A stretch of DNA of 64,000 nt. Origin: Diplocarpon mali (Eukaryota; Ascomycota; Leotiomycetes; Helotiales; Drepanopezizaceae). The notes below the pieces were generated by a model that was given only the letters and a program-made list of their open reading frames with translations, was not told the DNA's origin and made no database searches. The stretch covers positions 496,001 to 560,000 of the forward strand of contig JAENRP010000001.1 of NCBI GenBank assembly GCA_024741835.1, in the 5' to 3' direction. Shown one piece after another: positions 23,376 to 32,737 of the stretch; positions within the stretch are counted from its first letter, which is position 1; each line of letters begins with the position of its first letter. The translations under genes were made by a program, and so were the position numbers.

Positions 23376-24765
23376 TAGTTCTTCTACCTCCTACTTCTTA
23401 TTAAAATTAAGGAATCGTTAGCTATATAATATAAGTGCTAATAAGTACATCTCTAATAATCTCTTTAAGTTCACTTCTTATACTACTTAAGACAATCTAC
23501 CCTCCTTAAGTATAGTTAATAGATCTATTCAACCTCTTAGCATTAGCACTTATAAAGTCAACGCACTTAAATCCAATAGAAAGGTATATATTCTTAAGTT
23601 AATTAATACTCTTTATATACCTTAATTACCTATTTGCCTATACTTAGGTAGCAAACTTAATAAAATCAAAGGCTTCTATCGAAATAGCAAGCTATTCCTA
23701 TCTAATAAAAAGGAAATTTACACTATCGATAATAATATATATATTAATAAGGAATAGCCTTCTACTAACTCCTTTGGTTATATAAGTGGATATGCTCTCT
23801 TAGCTGCTATTAAGAATAGACCTCTTAATATTAAGCTCTAGTACTATCGATTAGGCTATGCTAGCTTATAAACGGTTAGAAAGACCCAATCTACTATTAC
23901 TAATATACAAATTAAGGAAATAAAATCAAAGAAGACGCGAATTTGCGCCTCTTATAAGAAAGGCAGACCTCTCTAATACGTTAATAAACGTTTAGCTCGC
24001 CTTTAACCTATAAAGGCACTTAACGAGCTATATATCGACGTAGTTCATTTAAAGCCAACTAGTCTTAATAGCTACAAATACGCTTCTATCTTCACTTATG
24101 CAGCTATAATAGCTAGATAGGAATAGACCTATATAAACAAATCTAACGCCTTTAAGGTAAATAAGAAGATAATCAGCCTCTTATAAACCTAATATAATTG
24201 TATAATTAAGCAATAAAGAACTAATAGAAGCAAAGAGTACTCTCTTATACAAATATAAATACTTATAGAAAACCTTAGTATAATTTTAAAAGAATTTACT
24301 CTATATACATTAGAATAAGATAGCAGATCGGAACGATCAATTCGTATACTAATAGAAAAGTTGCGAATAGCTATAATTGACTAAAATATCCCCTCCTTTC
24401 TCTAGCCTTACCTTCTTCTTTCGATAATATATATTACTAATCTTACTGCCTTTAATATTCTAAATAGTAAGACTCTATATAAGGTCTTTTAGGATAATAT
24501 CAAGCCTAATAAGCCTTATACTCCTTTTATTAAGTATCTTTAAGTACTAGGCTATTGCGTCTATATACTAATTGAGAAAGAAAGGCAAACTTAAAGCAAT
24601 AAACTCGCTTTAAGAGTAAAGGTAAGTACTCTTATCGGATTTAATAGTAGAAGTATCTATTAGATTTATATACTATTATAAATAGGTGAAAAGATTATTT
24701 AATCATTTTATATTTAATTTGATAAAGACGGCCTAATTATAAAGCCGCAATTAAGGGGTAATTTG

Positions 24766-24881
24766 ACTCCTAGTCCGGAACCGCAAGTTAATTCTCACTC
24801 TTACGATTTTACTCCTAGGCTAGGACTGCGAGTTAATACTAACTCTTATAATGATTTTACTCTTAGGCTAGGACTAGGAGT
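24766..24881 (+). repeat. Three 23-nt motifs between Copia A integrase and RT
   Basis: Copies start at 24766, 24811 and 24859 (spacings 45 and 48) and encode TPSPEPQV, TPRLGLRV and TLRLGLGV in one frame, separated by Asn/Ser-rich linkers. The position is a typical inter-domain linker of Copia pol. Confidence 0.85.
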
Positions 24882-26763
24882 CAATTCTGATTTAAAAGAA
24901 GCTAATAAAGCTAAGCTTCTAACTTTAAGAAAGAGAGGAAGACCTCTTAGTTTAAAGAACAAGGCTTACCCTTAGCCTTTTGAGAAGAGAGCTACTTGCT
25001 CTACTGCTCTTAGATTCAAAGCTAATAACTCTAATAATAAAGAAGCCTATTTAAGCGCCTTCTATATGGCCTTACTTAACTCTCCTTACTTAAATAACCC
25101 GAAAACAGTCGAATAAGCCCTCTCTTATACTAATGCCGATAAATAGTAATCTATAATTAACTTTAAGTATAATTCCCTCGCTTATAAGAATATATAGGTA
25201 GTAGTAAAACGCTTAGAACTCTTTAAAGACAATAGAGTACTTAAATCGAGGCTTATCTTTAAAACCAAAAGAGACTAAAATAGGGAAATCTCCTAATAGA
25301 AGGTCAGATTCGTTATATAAGGCTATATATAATAATAAGGTTAAGATTACAATTAGACATTTGCTAGAGTTTGCAAATCTGCGATTTAAAAGATCGCAAT
25401 TGCGCTTATAGCGCTATATAACTTTAAGCTAGATCAGTTTAATATTAAGATAGCTTTCCTTAATTTAGAAGCTGACTTTAATATTTATATCAAGTTACCT
25501 CTTAGATATACTTAAGTTAAGGTCGTTCTTTTACCTTAAGACTACTGTCTTAAGCTTCTTAAGGCCTTATATAGCTTAAAGCAATCTTTATAACTATAGT
25601 AAGAAAAGCTATAGTCTGAGCTATAAAAGCTCGATTTTCAACTTTTTAATACTAATAATTACATATATATTAACCGCGCCTCTCGGATTCTTATTATTAC
25701 CTATATTAACGACTTCCTTATAGTAGTAAAGAAGGGTAATATATATAATAAGTTTAAGAGAGATCTTTGCAACCTCTTTAAGATTATAAGTAGTAAACCG
25801 GCTAACTACTTCTTAAAAGTACGTATAGTTAGAGATCGATAAAATAGGACGATCTCATTTTATTAAAACGCCTATATTAATAAGGTTCTTAAACGTTTTT
25901 ATATAACTAATTATAAAAGCGTACTAACGCCTTTTACTAATAGCTATAAAGTTCATATAGTCAAATTTAAAGGCTAAGCCACTCTATAGGAAGTGAAGCT
26001 ATACTAGAAGATCTATAGTTCTTTATAGTACCTTACGTACTATATGCATTAAGATATACTATACTATTGCTCTATTCTTAGCAAATTCCTTACTAACCCT
26101 TTGCTATAATATATAGCGGCTTTAAAACGAGTTTTATAATACTTGCAAGGAACGCGATTCTATTATACTACCTTTAGAAGTAAAACAACTAACCTAAAGC
26201 TTTAGAAATTGCATAGCTACTACGATTCTAATTAAGCAGGTAATAAAGGAAGTAGAGCCTTTTATTCTAAGGCCGTCTTCTTCCTTAATAATAGGGTAAT
26301 TACCGCCTCCTTTAAGCGATAAACTATTATCGCTCTCTTATCTATAGAAGTAGAGTATATCGCTATATGCAAATTCGCATAAGAGGCCTTTTAAATACGC
26401 TAAGTACTTAAGGAAATAGGCTATGCTAGCGACGATGCTACTAAAGTCGAGATGATCTGCGATAACTAGAAAGCCCTTTATCTTACCGAAAATCCCGAAT
26501 ATTATTAAAGAATAAAGCATATTAATATTAAGTTCTATTATATTTAATAAGAGCTTCAGAAAGGCTATTTAAGCCTCTAGTATACGAATACCAAAGACAA
26601 TGCCGCTAATAGATTAACTAAGAGCTTAAATAGCTCTAACTACGCCGCTTTTATTAAATTGTTAAATATAAAGGTTCTGCACCTCGATTAAGGGGTGATT
26701 TTTTTTTTATACCTCTATTATAAGGTGATTTTTTTTTACACTTCTATTAAGGGGTGATTTTTT

Positions 26764-26786
26764 ACTCCTGGGCCAGGCCCGCGAGT
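26764..26786 (+). repeat. 23-nt motif downstream of Copia A RNase H
   Basis: This is a GC-rich, little-mutated copy (ACTCCTGGGCCAGG...GCGAGT). It follows three ~45-nt repeats, each containing the word GGTGATTTTTTT (26693-26762), in the untranslated tail before the right LTR. Confidence 0.78.
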
Positions 26787-26946
26787 TGATTTTAACTTAC
26801 TAAAGGGTAGATTTCGCGCTAGCGAACTCTACTCTATTTCCTATATCTGCAGGTTGATTTTTCATACAAAACTGTAGATTATAACAAAAGTTATAATATC
26901 ATATATATTGCTGCCAAGTACCTTTAAAGGTCTCCCCAGAGGGGTA

Positions 26947-27186
26947 TATTATAAGAATGCCTATTATATGTTTATCATATGATCTATTATATAATATATC
27001 ATATATATAATATATCATATGACTTACTATATGACTTAGTGGTAGCCCTTGTTAAATAGCTCATAGTTAGAGAGCTCTTATAAATCAAGATATAAGATAC
27101 CTAACATCGTCGTTTGCACCTTATACTTCTTCGTGCCCTCTTCTAGTTTACTATCAAGTTCACTATCAGAGAACCTCCTTATTACA
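26947..27186 (+). repeat. Copia A right LTR (240 bp)
   Basis: It is preceded by a short purine tract (AGAGGGGTA), ends ATTACA, and is followed by the TSD ATATA. Confidence 0.92.
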
Positions 27187-27236
27187 ATATATTATAGCGT
27201 CCCGCTTATACTATATAGTTTAGAGCTAATACACGT
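27187..27236. repeat. Right part of the ~180-bp LTR-like repeat split by Copia A
   Basis: It continues the repeat left at 8270 and matches 47520-47563 (TATAGCG ... CTATATAGTTTAGAGCTAATA). Confidence 0.6.
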
Positions 27237-27605
27237 GATTCAAGGATTAAGAAGTTGCCTGAGTAAGTTTGGTATATATTGGCTTAAGTATGGGTCGATT
27301 AGATGGTCATAAGGCCACACGTCACTCCTAGGCACACACGCACACACAGCCCCCTTGAACGACCCAGATTTAGTATAGCCTTATATTCCCTGCCCATCTT
27401 GTTTTAACGACTTTGCATTTAGTAAACTCGGCTTATTTGAACAAAGCTGAAGCAAGTAATGGAAAGATACAATCTCAGTACCTTTGAAGCTAGTTTGTCG
27501 TACGCTGAATAAAAACCACTTTAGTACTTGAACAAGGGTGGATATCTAAAGGGTCTGCTAGGTTAAATATACTTTCATATGGTGCGTGTTTGGCCTGCGA
27601 CAAAG
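27237..27605. other. Intergenic between Copia A and the MITE cluster
   Basis: No coding frame was found. It contains a short CA-rich microsatellite (about 27330-27348). Composition is returning toward the genome average. Confidence 0.5.
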
Positions 27606-27885
27606 TACTTCGTATAGGGTGTAATAATCTGAGGTTCCCTGTCTATGCATACTAGATTCTTGGCAATGTTGCTTTTATTAAATTCCTTAGTATTTTATAT
27701 AGCCACCTTTTGCGTCAATTACTACTTTATATCTATTTAGCATTTTCCTAATCAAATCTCTAATTATCTCAACTGTTATTAATTCCTAAGCTTCAATTAC
27801 CCCCTATCGAAACCCCTGTATAAAAGAAAGTTCTAGTATAGTATATAAATAGAAAACCTCAGATTATTTCCCTATGGACTAAGTA
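27606..27885 (-). mobile_element. 280-bp Tc1/mariner-derived MITE, copy 1
   Basis: The element is bounded by TA and has ~55-bp terminal inverted repeats (TACTTCGTATAGGG...AATAATCTGAGGTT at the left; the complement ...CCTCAGATTATTTCCC...AAGTA at the right). The minus strand retains the C-terminal tail of a Tc1/mariner transposase at its centre (a KAV-I-A-x-GG pattern before a stop), which identifies the parent superfamily. It is the same length as the copy at 29092. Confidence 0.8.
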
Positions 27886-28200
27886 TACTATTATATATTT
27901 GCTTTTGCCACATTTCGGAACACAGCCCTCTAATAAAAGTAAGTAGCTATCTAGGGTATTTGCACCCCAAGCTCTCGGGTAAACATCACGTGACGTGGTA
28001 GTTTACTAAGTTCAAACAGCTCTCAGTCACGTAGGCACATAGAGAATAGTCAACTGAAAAGTAACTTCCGTACGTACAATATATTACGTAGAATGAGTCT
28101 GGTTCTACTCTAAACAAAAGTGCCTTATGCCGGAGCGCCGGGAGGTAGGTATAACACCGTAAAGCCCGAAAGCCAAGGTATACTTAGTACAGGGTGGAAA

Positions 28201-28657
28201 TACTTAGTACATGCCCGAAATAATGTACAATTGCTGTCTGTGCGTAGTTCTACCGGTTTCCATTAACAGGGCTCATATACAGGGGGTATAGCTAATGATT
28301 TATCTATAACGATTCGCCGCTTTTTGCATTAAAAATCAACGCTTTCAATATGGATTCTTCATTTAGTATACCGACTCCAAAGACACCTACAAAACAGACC
28401 TCTCGTGACGAACGAGTACGCTATTAGACTCTTTATTTTAATGCCGGTTGGACTCAAGATCAGATCGCCCTTTAATTGAACCTTACTCGATGTCTAGTAT
28501 AATACGCTTTAATCAGGGTAATGCTAGAGAGATGTAAAGCTGTGATCGCAGCAGGAGGAGGCCATACAAAATATTAAGGAAATTATAAAAGTAGCATTGC
28601 CAAGTATCTAGTGTGCACGGCTTAGAATTGTACATTATTTACCCATAGTACGAAGTA
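28201..28657 (+). mobile_element. 457-bp internally deleted Tc1/mariner element
   Basis: It begins TACTTAGTACATG...AAATAATGTACAATT and ends with the inverted counterpart (AATTGTACATTATTT...GTACGAAGTA), with TA at both ends. Its single reading frame joins the transposase N-terminus to its C-terminal tail. The right arm forms a near-perfect palindrome with the adjacent inverted element. Confidence 0.72.
28350..28577 (+). pseudogene. Tc1/mariner transposase remnant, internal deletion
   Basis: An ATG at 28350 opens MDSSFSIPTPKTPTKQ, followed by the helix-turn-helix start LYFNAGWTQDQIAL. It then passes straight to the C-terminal tail ERCKAVIAAGGGHTKY and a stop, all in one 75-codon frame. The catalytic DDE core is missing. 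Three in-frame stops (TAG/TAA at likely CAG/CAA positions) suggest RIP after the deletion. Confidence 0.75.
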
Positions 28658-28888
28658 TTCCACAATTCTAGACCGTGCACTCTAGATACTTGGCAATGCT
28701 GCTTTTATTCTTTTCTCTAGTATTTTGTATACAATCTATAGTAAAAGTGTTGATTTCTAGTGTAAAAAGCGGCGAGTTAATATTATTATATCATTGGTAG
28801 TACCCCTTGATCAAGGCCCCTGTTAGTAGAAACCTCTAGAATGGTGCACAGACTATGAATGTGGAATATTTTCAACATGTACCAAGTA
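28658..28888 (-). mobile_element. Inverted relative of the 457-bp element, tail to tail
   Basis: Read on the minus strand it has the same left end (TACTTGGTACATG...), the same AACTCGCCGCTTTTT-like block (left element: GATTCGCCGCTTTTT) and the same GCATTGCCAAGTATCTAG 3' end as 28201-28657, but lacks most of the coding part. Together they form a large inverted repeat centred at about 28650. Confidence 0.65.
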
Positions 28889-29091
28889 AGTCGTCAAAGC
28901 TGATTAAGGGTAGCAGGGACTAGAGCGAGGCTTGGTTTGAGGCTGTAAATGCAGGTGTGCCTTTCGGCCACATGGGTAGGTACGGAGGTACGGAGGGTGT
29001 GTTGTCTACCCAAGGTTTATTTTATTGACTTCGAAGTTTCTGCGGCGATTCTAGCTTTTCCTATATACAACACACCGATCTTGTCAGATCA

Positions 29092-29371
29092 TACTTCGTA
29101 CAGGGCGTAATAATCTGAGGTTCCCTGTCTGTGCACACTAGATTCTTGGCAATGCTGCTTTTATTAAATTCCTTAGCATTTTATATAGCCACCTTTTGCG
29201 TTAATCACTGCTTTATATCTATTTGGCATTTCCTTAATCAAATATCTAATTATCTCAACTGTTATTGATTCCTAAGCTTCAAGTACCCCCTATCGAAACC
29301 CCTGCACAAAAGAAAGTTCTAGTATAGCGCACAGATAGAAAACCTCAGATTATTTCGCCATGGACTAAGTA
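29092..29371 (-). mobile_element. 280-bp Tc1/mariner-derived MITE, copy 2
   Basis: It has the same length, orientation, TIRs and internal transposase tail as copy 1 at 27606, with more CpA/TpG retained (GTGTGCACACTAG versus a TA-richer copy 1). The minus-strand frame ends MPNRYKAVINAKGGYIKC then stop. TA flanks both ends. Confidence 0.82.
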
Positions 29372-30515
29372 CCAAGCAGTCGACTCTATCGGGGCTGCCA
29401 GGGGCTGCTAACCACTCAGAACAGTGCTTCAGTTCTCGGTCCGGTTTTAACACGATTCTACATCTGTTCCAAGGGAACGGAGAGGGAGGTTGTGGTGGAG
29501 AATGAACTTGAGCAAATAAGAATATACTTCCTCCAGGTACGTGGCGTGTTAGTACTCGTACGTTGTAGTCCCGAATTATCAAATATTAATATAATCGACC
29601 TTGACTTGAAACGAGCCACCACCCGTAAAAACCGGGGATCACGGGAATGCTTATGCGCTGGTATCGAAAGGAAGTATTCTGCATACTGTAAAGCGGCAGT
29701 TTTGCGGGATTAAGCACGAAATGTCGAGACATGCAAGGGGGGACTCGACATCAAATGCGACAGGAAAGATCGCCAGTGGAGTTGTTTCTGCGGCTTTTGT
29801 GGGCGACGAAGTAGAATACGAGTATGGCTCACCCTGTTTGCGAGTCCATCGTCGACCCACCAGGGTATGTTTTAACAGCAGAAAACACAAGTACTTCGTC
29901 GGAATACTATATCCGACGAGGAAGAAAAAGGCTATTTTTAATCTCACGTATCAAGAGAAACGATGCCTCCATTCCCTTCCACTCTAAGCGCACCTTGCTT
30001 ACAGAATAGCGACTCGTTTCCATGAAAACCGCCATTCTTCCATTGAACGTCATCCGAAACCCGATAGTCTGATAATGGTAGTGAAGTGCGAGTCATAAAA
30101 GACTGTGGTTTAAGACTACCTCGAATCTGAGGCTGGGAAAGCAGAAGGGCTCTGGGGGCTAATGCTTAATTCTCGTAAATATCTACGATCGGCGGCAGGC
30201 CAAGAATCTCCGACGACGTCACACCCTGAGAGCGCAGTGCTGAGTTCGACGGGAAGTACGGGGCAAGGCGGGCTTACACTTTGTGCCAGAAATAGATACG
30301 AAAAGCTGCATGATGCTCGATGAACAAGATCATGTGCCGTAGCTGGGCTGGCGGGCTGGCCTCGAAGGGTATAAAGACGTCTGTGTTCCCAAGCGTGGAA
30401 TCTTCCTTCACCATCACATCAATCAATCACCATCTAATACTACTACATACATCTTTCCATCGCCTATCTTCCTTCGCCGACCTATAACCATCCATTTCCA
30501 TCTGTATCATTCAAG
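29372..30515. other. Intergenic, upstream of the cerato-platanin gene
   Basis: Composition is normal again. Several short overlapping frames on both strands (29492-30009) show no domain or convincing start. The last ~150 bp hold the core promoter and a C/T-rich leader of the next gene. Confidence 0.5.
30370..30376 (+). promoter_or_regulatory. TATA box of the cerato-platanin gene
   Basis: TATAAAG lies 140 bp upstream of the ATG at 30516. It is followed by a C/A-rich leader (ATCACATCAATCAATCACC), usual for highly expressed fungal secreted proteins. Confidence 0.5.
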
Positions 30516-31081
30516 ATGAAGTTCCAACTCGCCGCGACCCTTCTTTCTATTGCCACACTGGCTAGCGCTATCAGAGTGGTACGTCTCTACAGCCTGTCTT
30601 GTGATGACACGACTGACCCATTTAGTCCTACGATTCTGGATATGACGATAAGGATCGAGATCTGAACTCCGTCTCATGCAGCGACGGTGACAACGGCCTG
30701 AAGACAAAAGGCTTCACCACCCAGGGTAGCCTGCCACGCTTCCCATTGATTGGAGGTGCTTCAGTCATTGGCGGATGGAACGACCCAAACTGTGGAACAT
30801 GCTGGACCCTCACAAACGGAGAGTACTCAGTCACGATCTTAGCTGTCGACAGAGCCTCGGAGGTAAGCACCACAAAATCGGAAGAATTTACCAGGGGCGA
30901 GGAGGGGACACGGTCCCTTCGTGTCTGGGAAAGCTTGGAGACCTTTTGCTGATGCCTCAAGCAGGGTTTTAACATTGGCAAGGAAGCGATGAACCAGTTG
31001 ACCGGCAACCGGGCTCAGGAAGTCGGGGTCGTTGATGCGCAATACGTCAAGGCCGATGCTTCCGCGTGTGGACTTTCATAA
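30516..31081 (+). CDS. Cerato-platanin family secreted protein
   Basis: Three exons (30516-30578, 30626-30862, 30965-31081) encode 138 aa. Exon 1 is a signal peptide (MKFQLAATLLSIATLASA) with probable cleavage after residue 18. The mature part begins VSYDSGYDD and shows the family hallmarks SCSDGDNGL, GSLPRFPLIGG, GGWNDPNCGTCW and GFNIGKEAMNQLTG. Cysteines at 39, 77, 80 and 135 give the two conserved disulfides. Both introns (47 and 102 bp, GTACGT and GTAAGC donors) fall between codons. These small proteins bind chitin and chitin oligomers, self-assemble at interfaces, and can act as elicitors or effectors in plant-associated fungi. The role in this species is not shown by sequence. It is the first intact gene beyond the TE block. 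Confidence 0.93.
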
Positions 31082-32737
31082 GCTACCAAGTATGTGGGGG
31101 TGATGGAAGCCTATGGGCATAAGTATTTCGGGCATTTACTCGCATGGTACATGATAAAGCTTGATGCATGATGATATAATAGAATCTACTCTGACTCGGA
31201 AAATTTCCACTTATCATTTGATCATTTATAAATATGCCGATTTATAGTGGCTCCATCGTCGTATTTCTGATTATTTCACACTCCATTCTGAGTAAAACGC
31301 CTCTCTCATTGAACTTGAAGTGAACGCTACATAGACAGTACAGCCCTTTTCTTCTGATGACTTTCGTTTTTATGTTTGATCAACTCTGCAAGGCCGAGGA
31401 TCCAAGTGTGCTATCGCAGGTACCCGATCCTACAACATAACATGAATTTACCTGGTGTTTTACTCAAGAAGTATATGAAGAGCGATGAGATTTCTCGTCA
31501 AATCCAAGCAACCAGCAATTAATTAAACTCCTGGTCTACTCTCTCTACTACTGGATTTTTTTTTTCACATGGGTGATCGCCAGCACGGATCCGAAGACAC
31601 AGCTACCTACCTAGGTAAGGAGCTACTTCTAATATCAAGTAATGAGATAAGCGAGTAGAGCTCCCGTGAGAAGAGCTCCTGTGCAGACCTACTCCCGACT
31701 AGAAATTGTCAGCACACGCTCGTCTCTACATCAAATCCTTTTGTCTAGTCATCCTTGCTCGCTATACAAGTATTTCATAGTTCATACAGACGAAGCAATG
31801 ACTTCAGCACAGAACAGGCGAAACTTTATAGCATAGCATACCTCACGCATGCTACCAAAGGTTTACGCGAAGTAAAGAGCAGGTCCAGGTCCTGGATGAT
31901 TATGAGGAATACTGCATCATAATTAGAAGCCGTTTAGAGAAAAATATGTAGAAAATCTGTGGCAGGCCCTCGGGCGTCAAGTCAGGCATCACTAGCAACA
32001 GCATTCTTCACCTACCAGAGGGTACAAGCCCCAGTAACAAGGGACTTGAGCTTCAGAGCTTTTGATTTGCAGGATGACATGTCAATGTATCATTCCTTCG
32101 AGACGTAATACGTGCTGAGGTTTTGTTATGCTTGTTTTCCTAATAATAGGGCCGCAGACTAGACAGGGGATCCCTCCAAAGCGAGGGCCCGTCAAACTTG
32201 GCGAGTAGTTGCTGTCGGACGAAAGGGGGTGTAAAGTGACAGAGTCTAAAAGGTGTATATATTCCGAGTTCTACGGAGCTGCAGGAGTATATATACAAGG
32301 TATGCTTACTGAGCCTTAATCTCCGATCCTTGTATATTTCTAATATAAAGAAGTGTAAAGAAGCAGTGGAACTCGTGCAGCCCCAGAAGGCGGTGAGCTT
32401 CGTCAACCCAATCAAGTTAGTGTAATCATACGGCGGAGAGGAGGGGCACGATTCTTTCTGCTGACCCCCTTTTCGTACCTGGATCTTCGTAAACAATTGA
32501 TCAGTACCGACCAGCATTTTCGTTCCTGCGCACTGCACCGCTTGCGTGCAACTATTCTGTCACCCTGAGACTCTCACATGACATCCCATCCATGGACATA
32601 ATCAAAAACAAGAGACATTTATGCTTCCGCTCATAGTTCTGATAGGCTCAATGCTTTACAGACCCTCAAGCGAGGACACATCAATCAGCTCGCGGCACGC
32701 AAATTATTCTGACCTATTATTCAAACTAAATTCAGTC
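31082..32737. other. Intergenic, no supported gene
   Basis: It contains the 3' flank of the cerato-platanin gene and the 3' flank of the next minus-strand gene. A 132-codon minus frame (32140-32538) lacks a recognisable domain. A T9 run lies near 31557-31565. Confidence 0.5.

Larger units (their letters stand above)
22652..26690 (+). pseudogene. Copia A gag 3' part and pol
   Basis: Gag resumes after the Gypsy insertion, with a CCHC-like knuckle at about 23038-23090 (YCKQLELYYKAEDC). The integrase core is at about 23950-24130 (ALNELYIDVVHLKP, YKYASIFTYAATIA). The RT is at 25250-25870 (FKLDQFNIKIAFLN, LLKALYSLKQSL, ITYINDFLIVV), where the YxDD box reads YIND. RNase H is at 26180-26640 (LHSYYDSN, ALLSIEVEYIA). 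The order integrase then RT defines Copia. Stops at Gln/Trp positions show RIP inactivation. Confidence 0.82.
8271..27186 (+). mobile_element. Copia A: outermost LTR retrotransposon of a triple nest, RIP-mutated
   Basis: Both LTRs are exactly 240 bp (8271-8510 and 26947-27186). The left begins TGTTGCAGG, the right ends ATTACA, and the element is bounded by a perfect 5-bp duplication ATATA (8266-8270 and 27187-27191). LTR differences are essentially all C/T or G/A transitions. The left LTR is followed directly by GGTTATAAGCC, which resembles a RIP-altered complement of the initiator tRNA-Met anticodon arm, as in half-tRNA-primed Ty1/copia elements. Domain order (gag, protease region, integrase, RT, RNase H) is Copia-type. 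After removing the inserted Gypsy and one TSD the element is about 5.6 kb. Many Gln/Trp codons have become stops, so it is inactive. Confidence 0.93.

Noticed and set aside
29319..30009. Several overlapping frames of 60-98 codons on both strands
   Set aside because: They overlap the MITE end and each other, use TTG/GTG starts, and show no family features.
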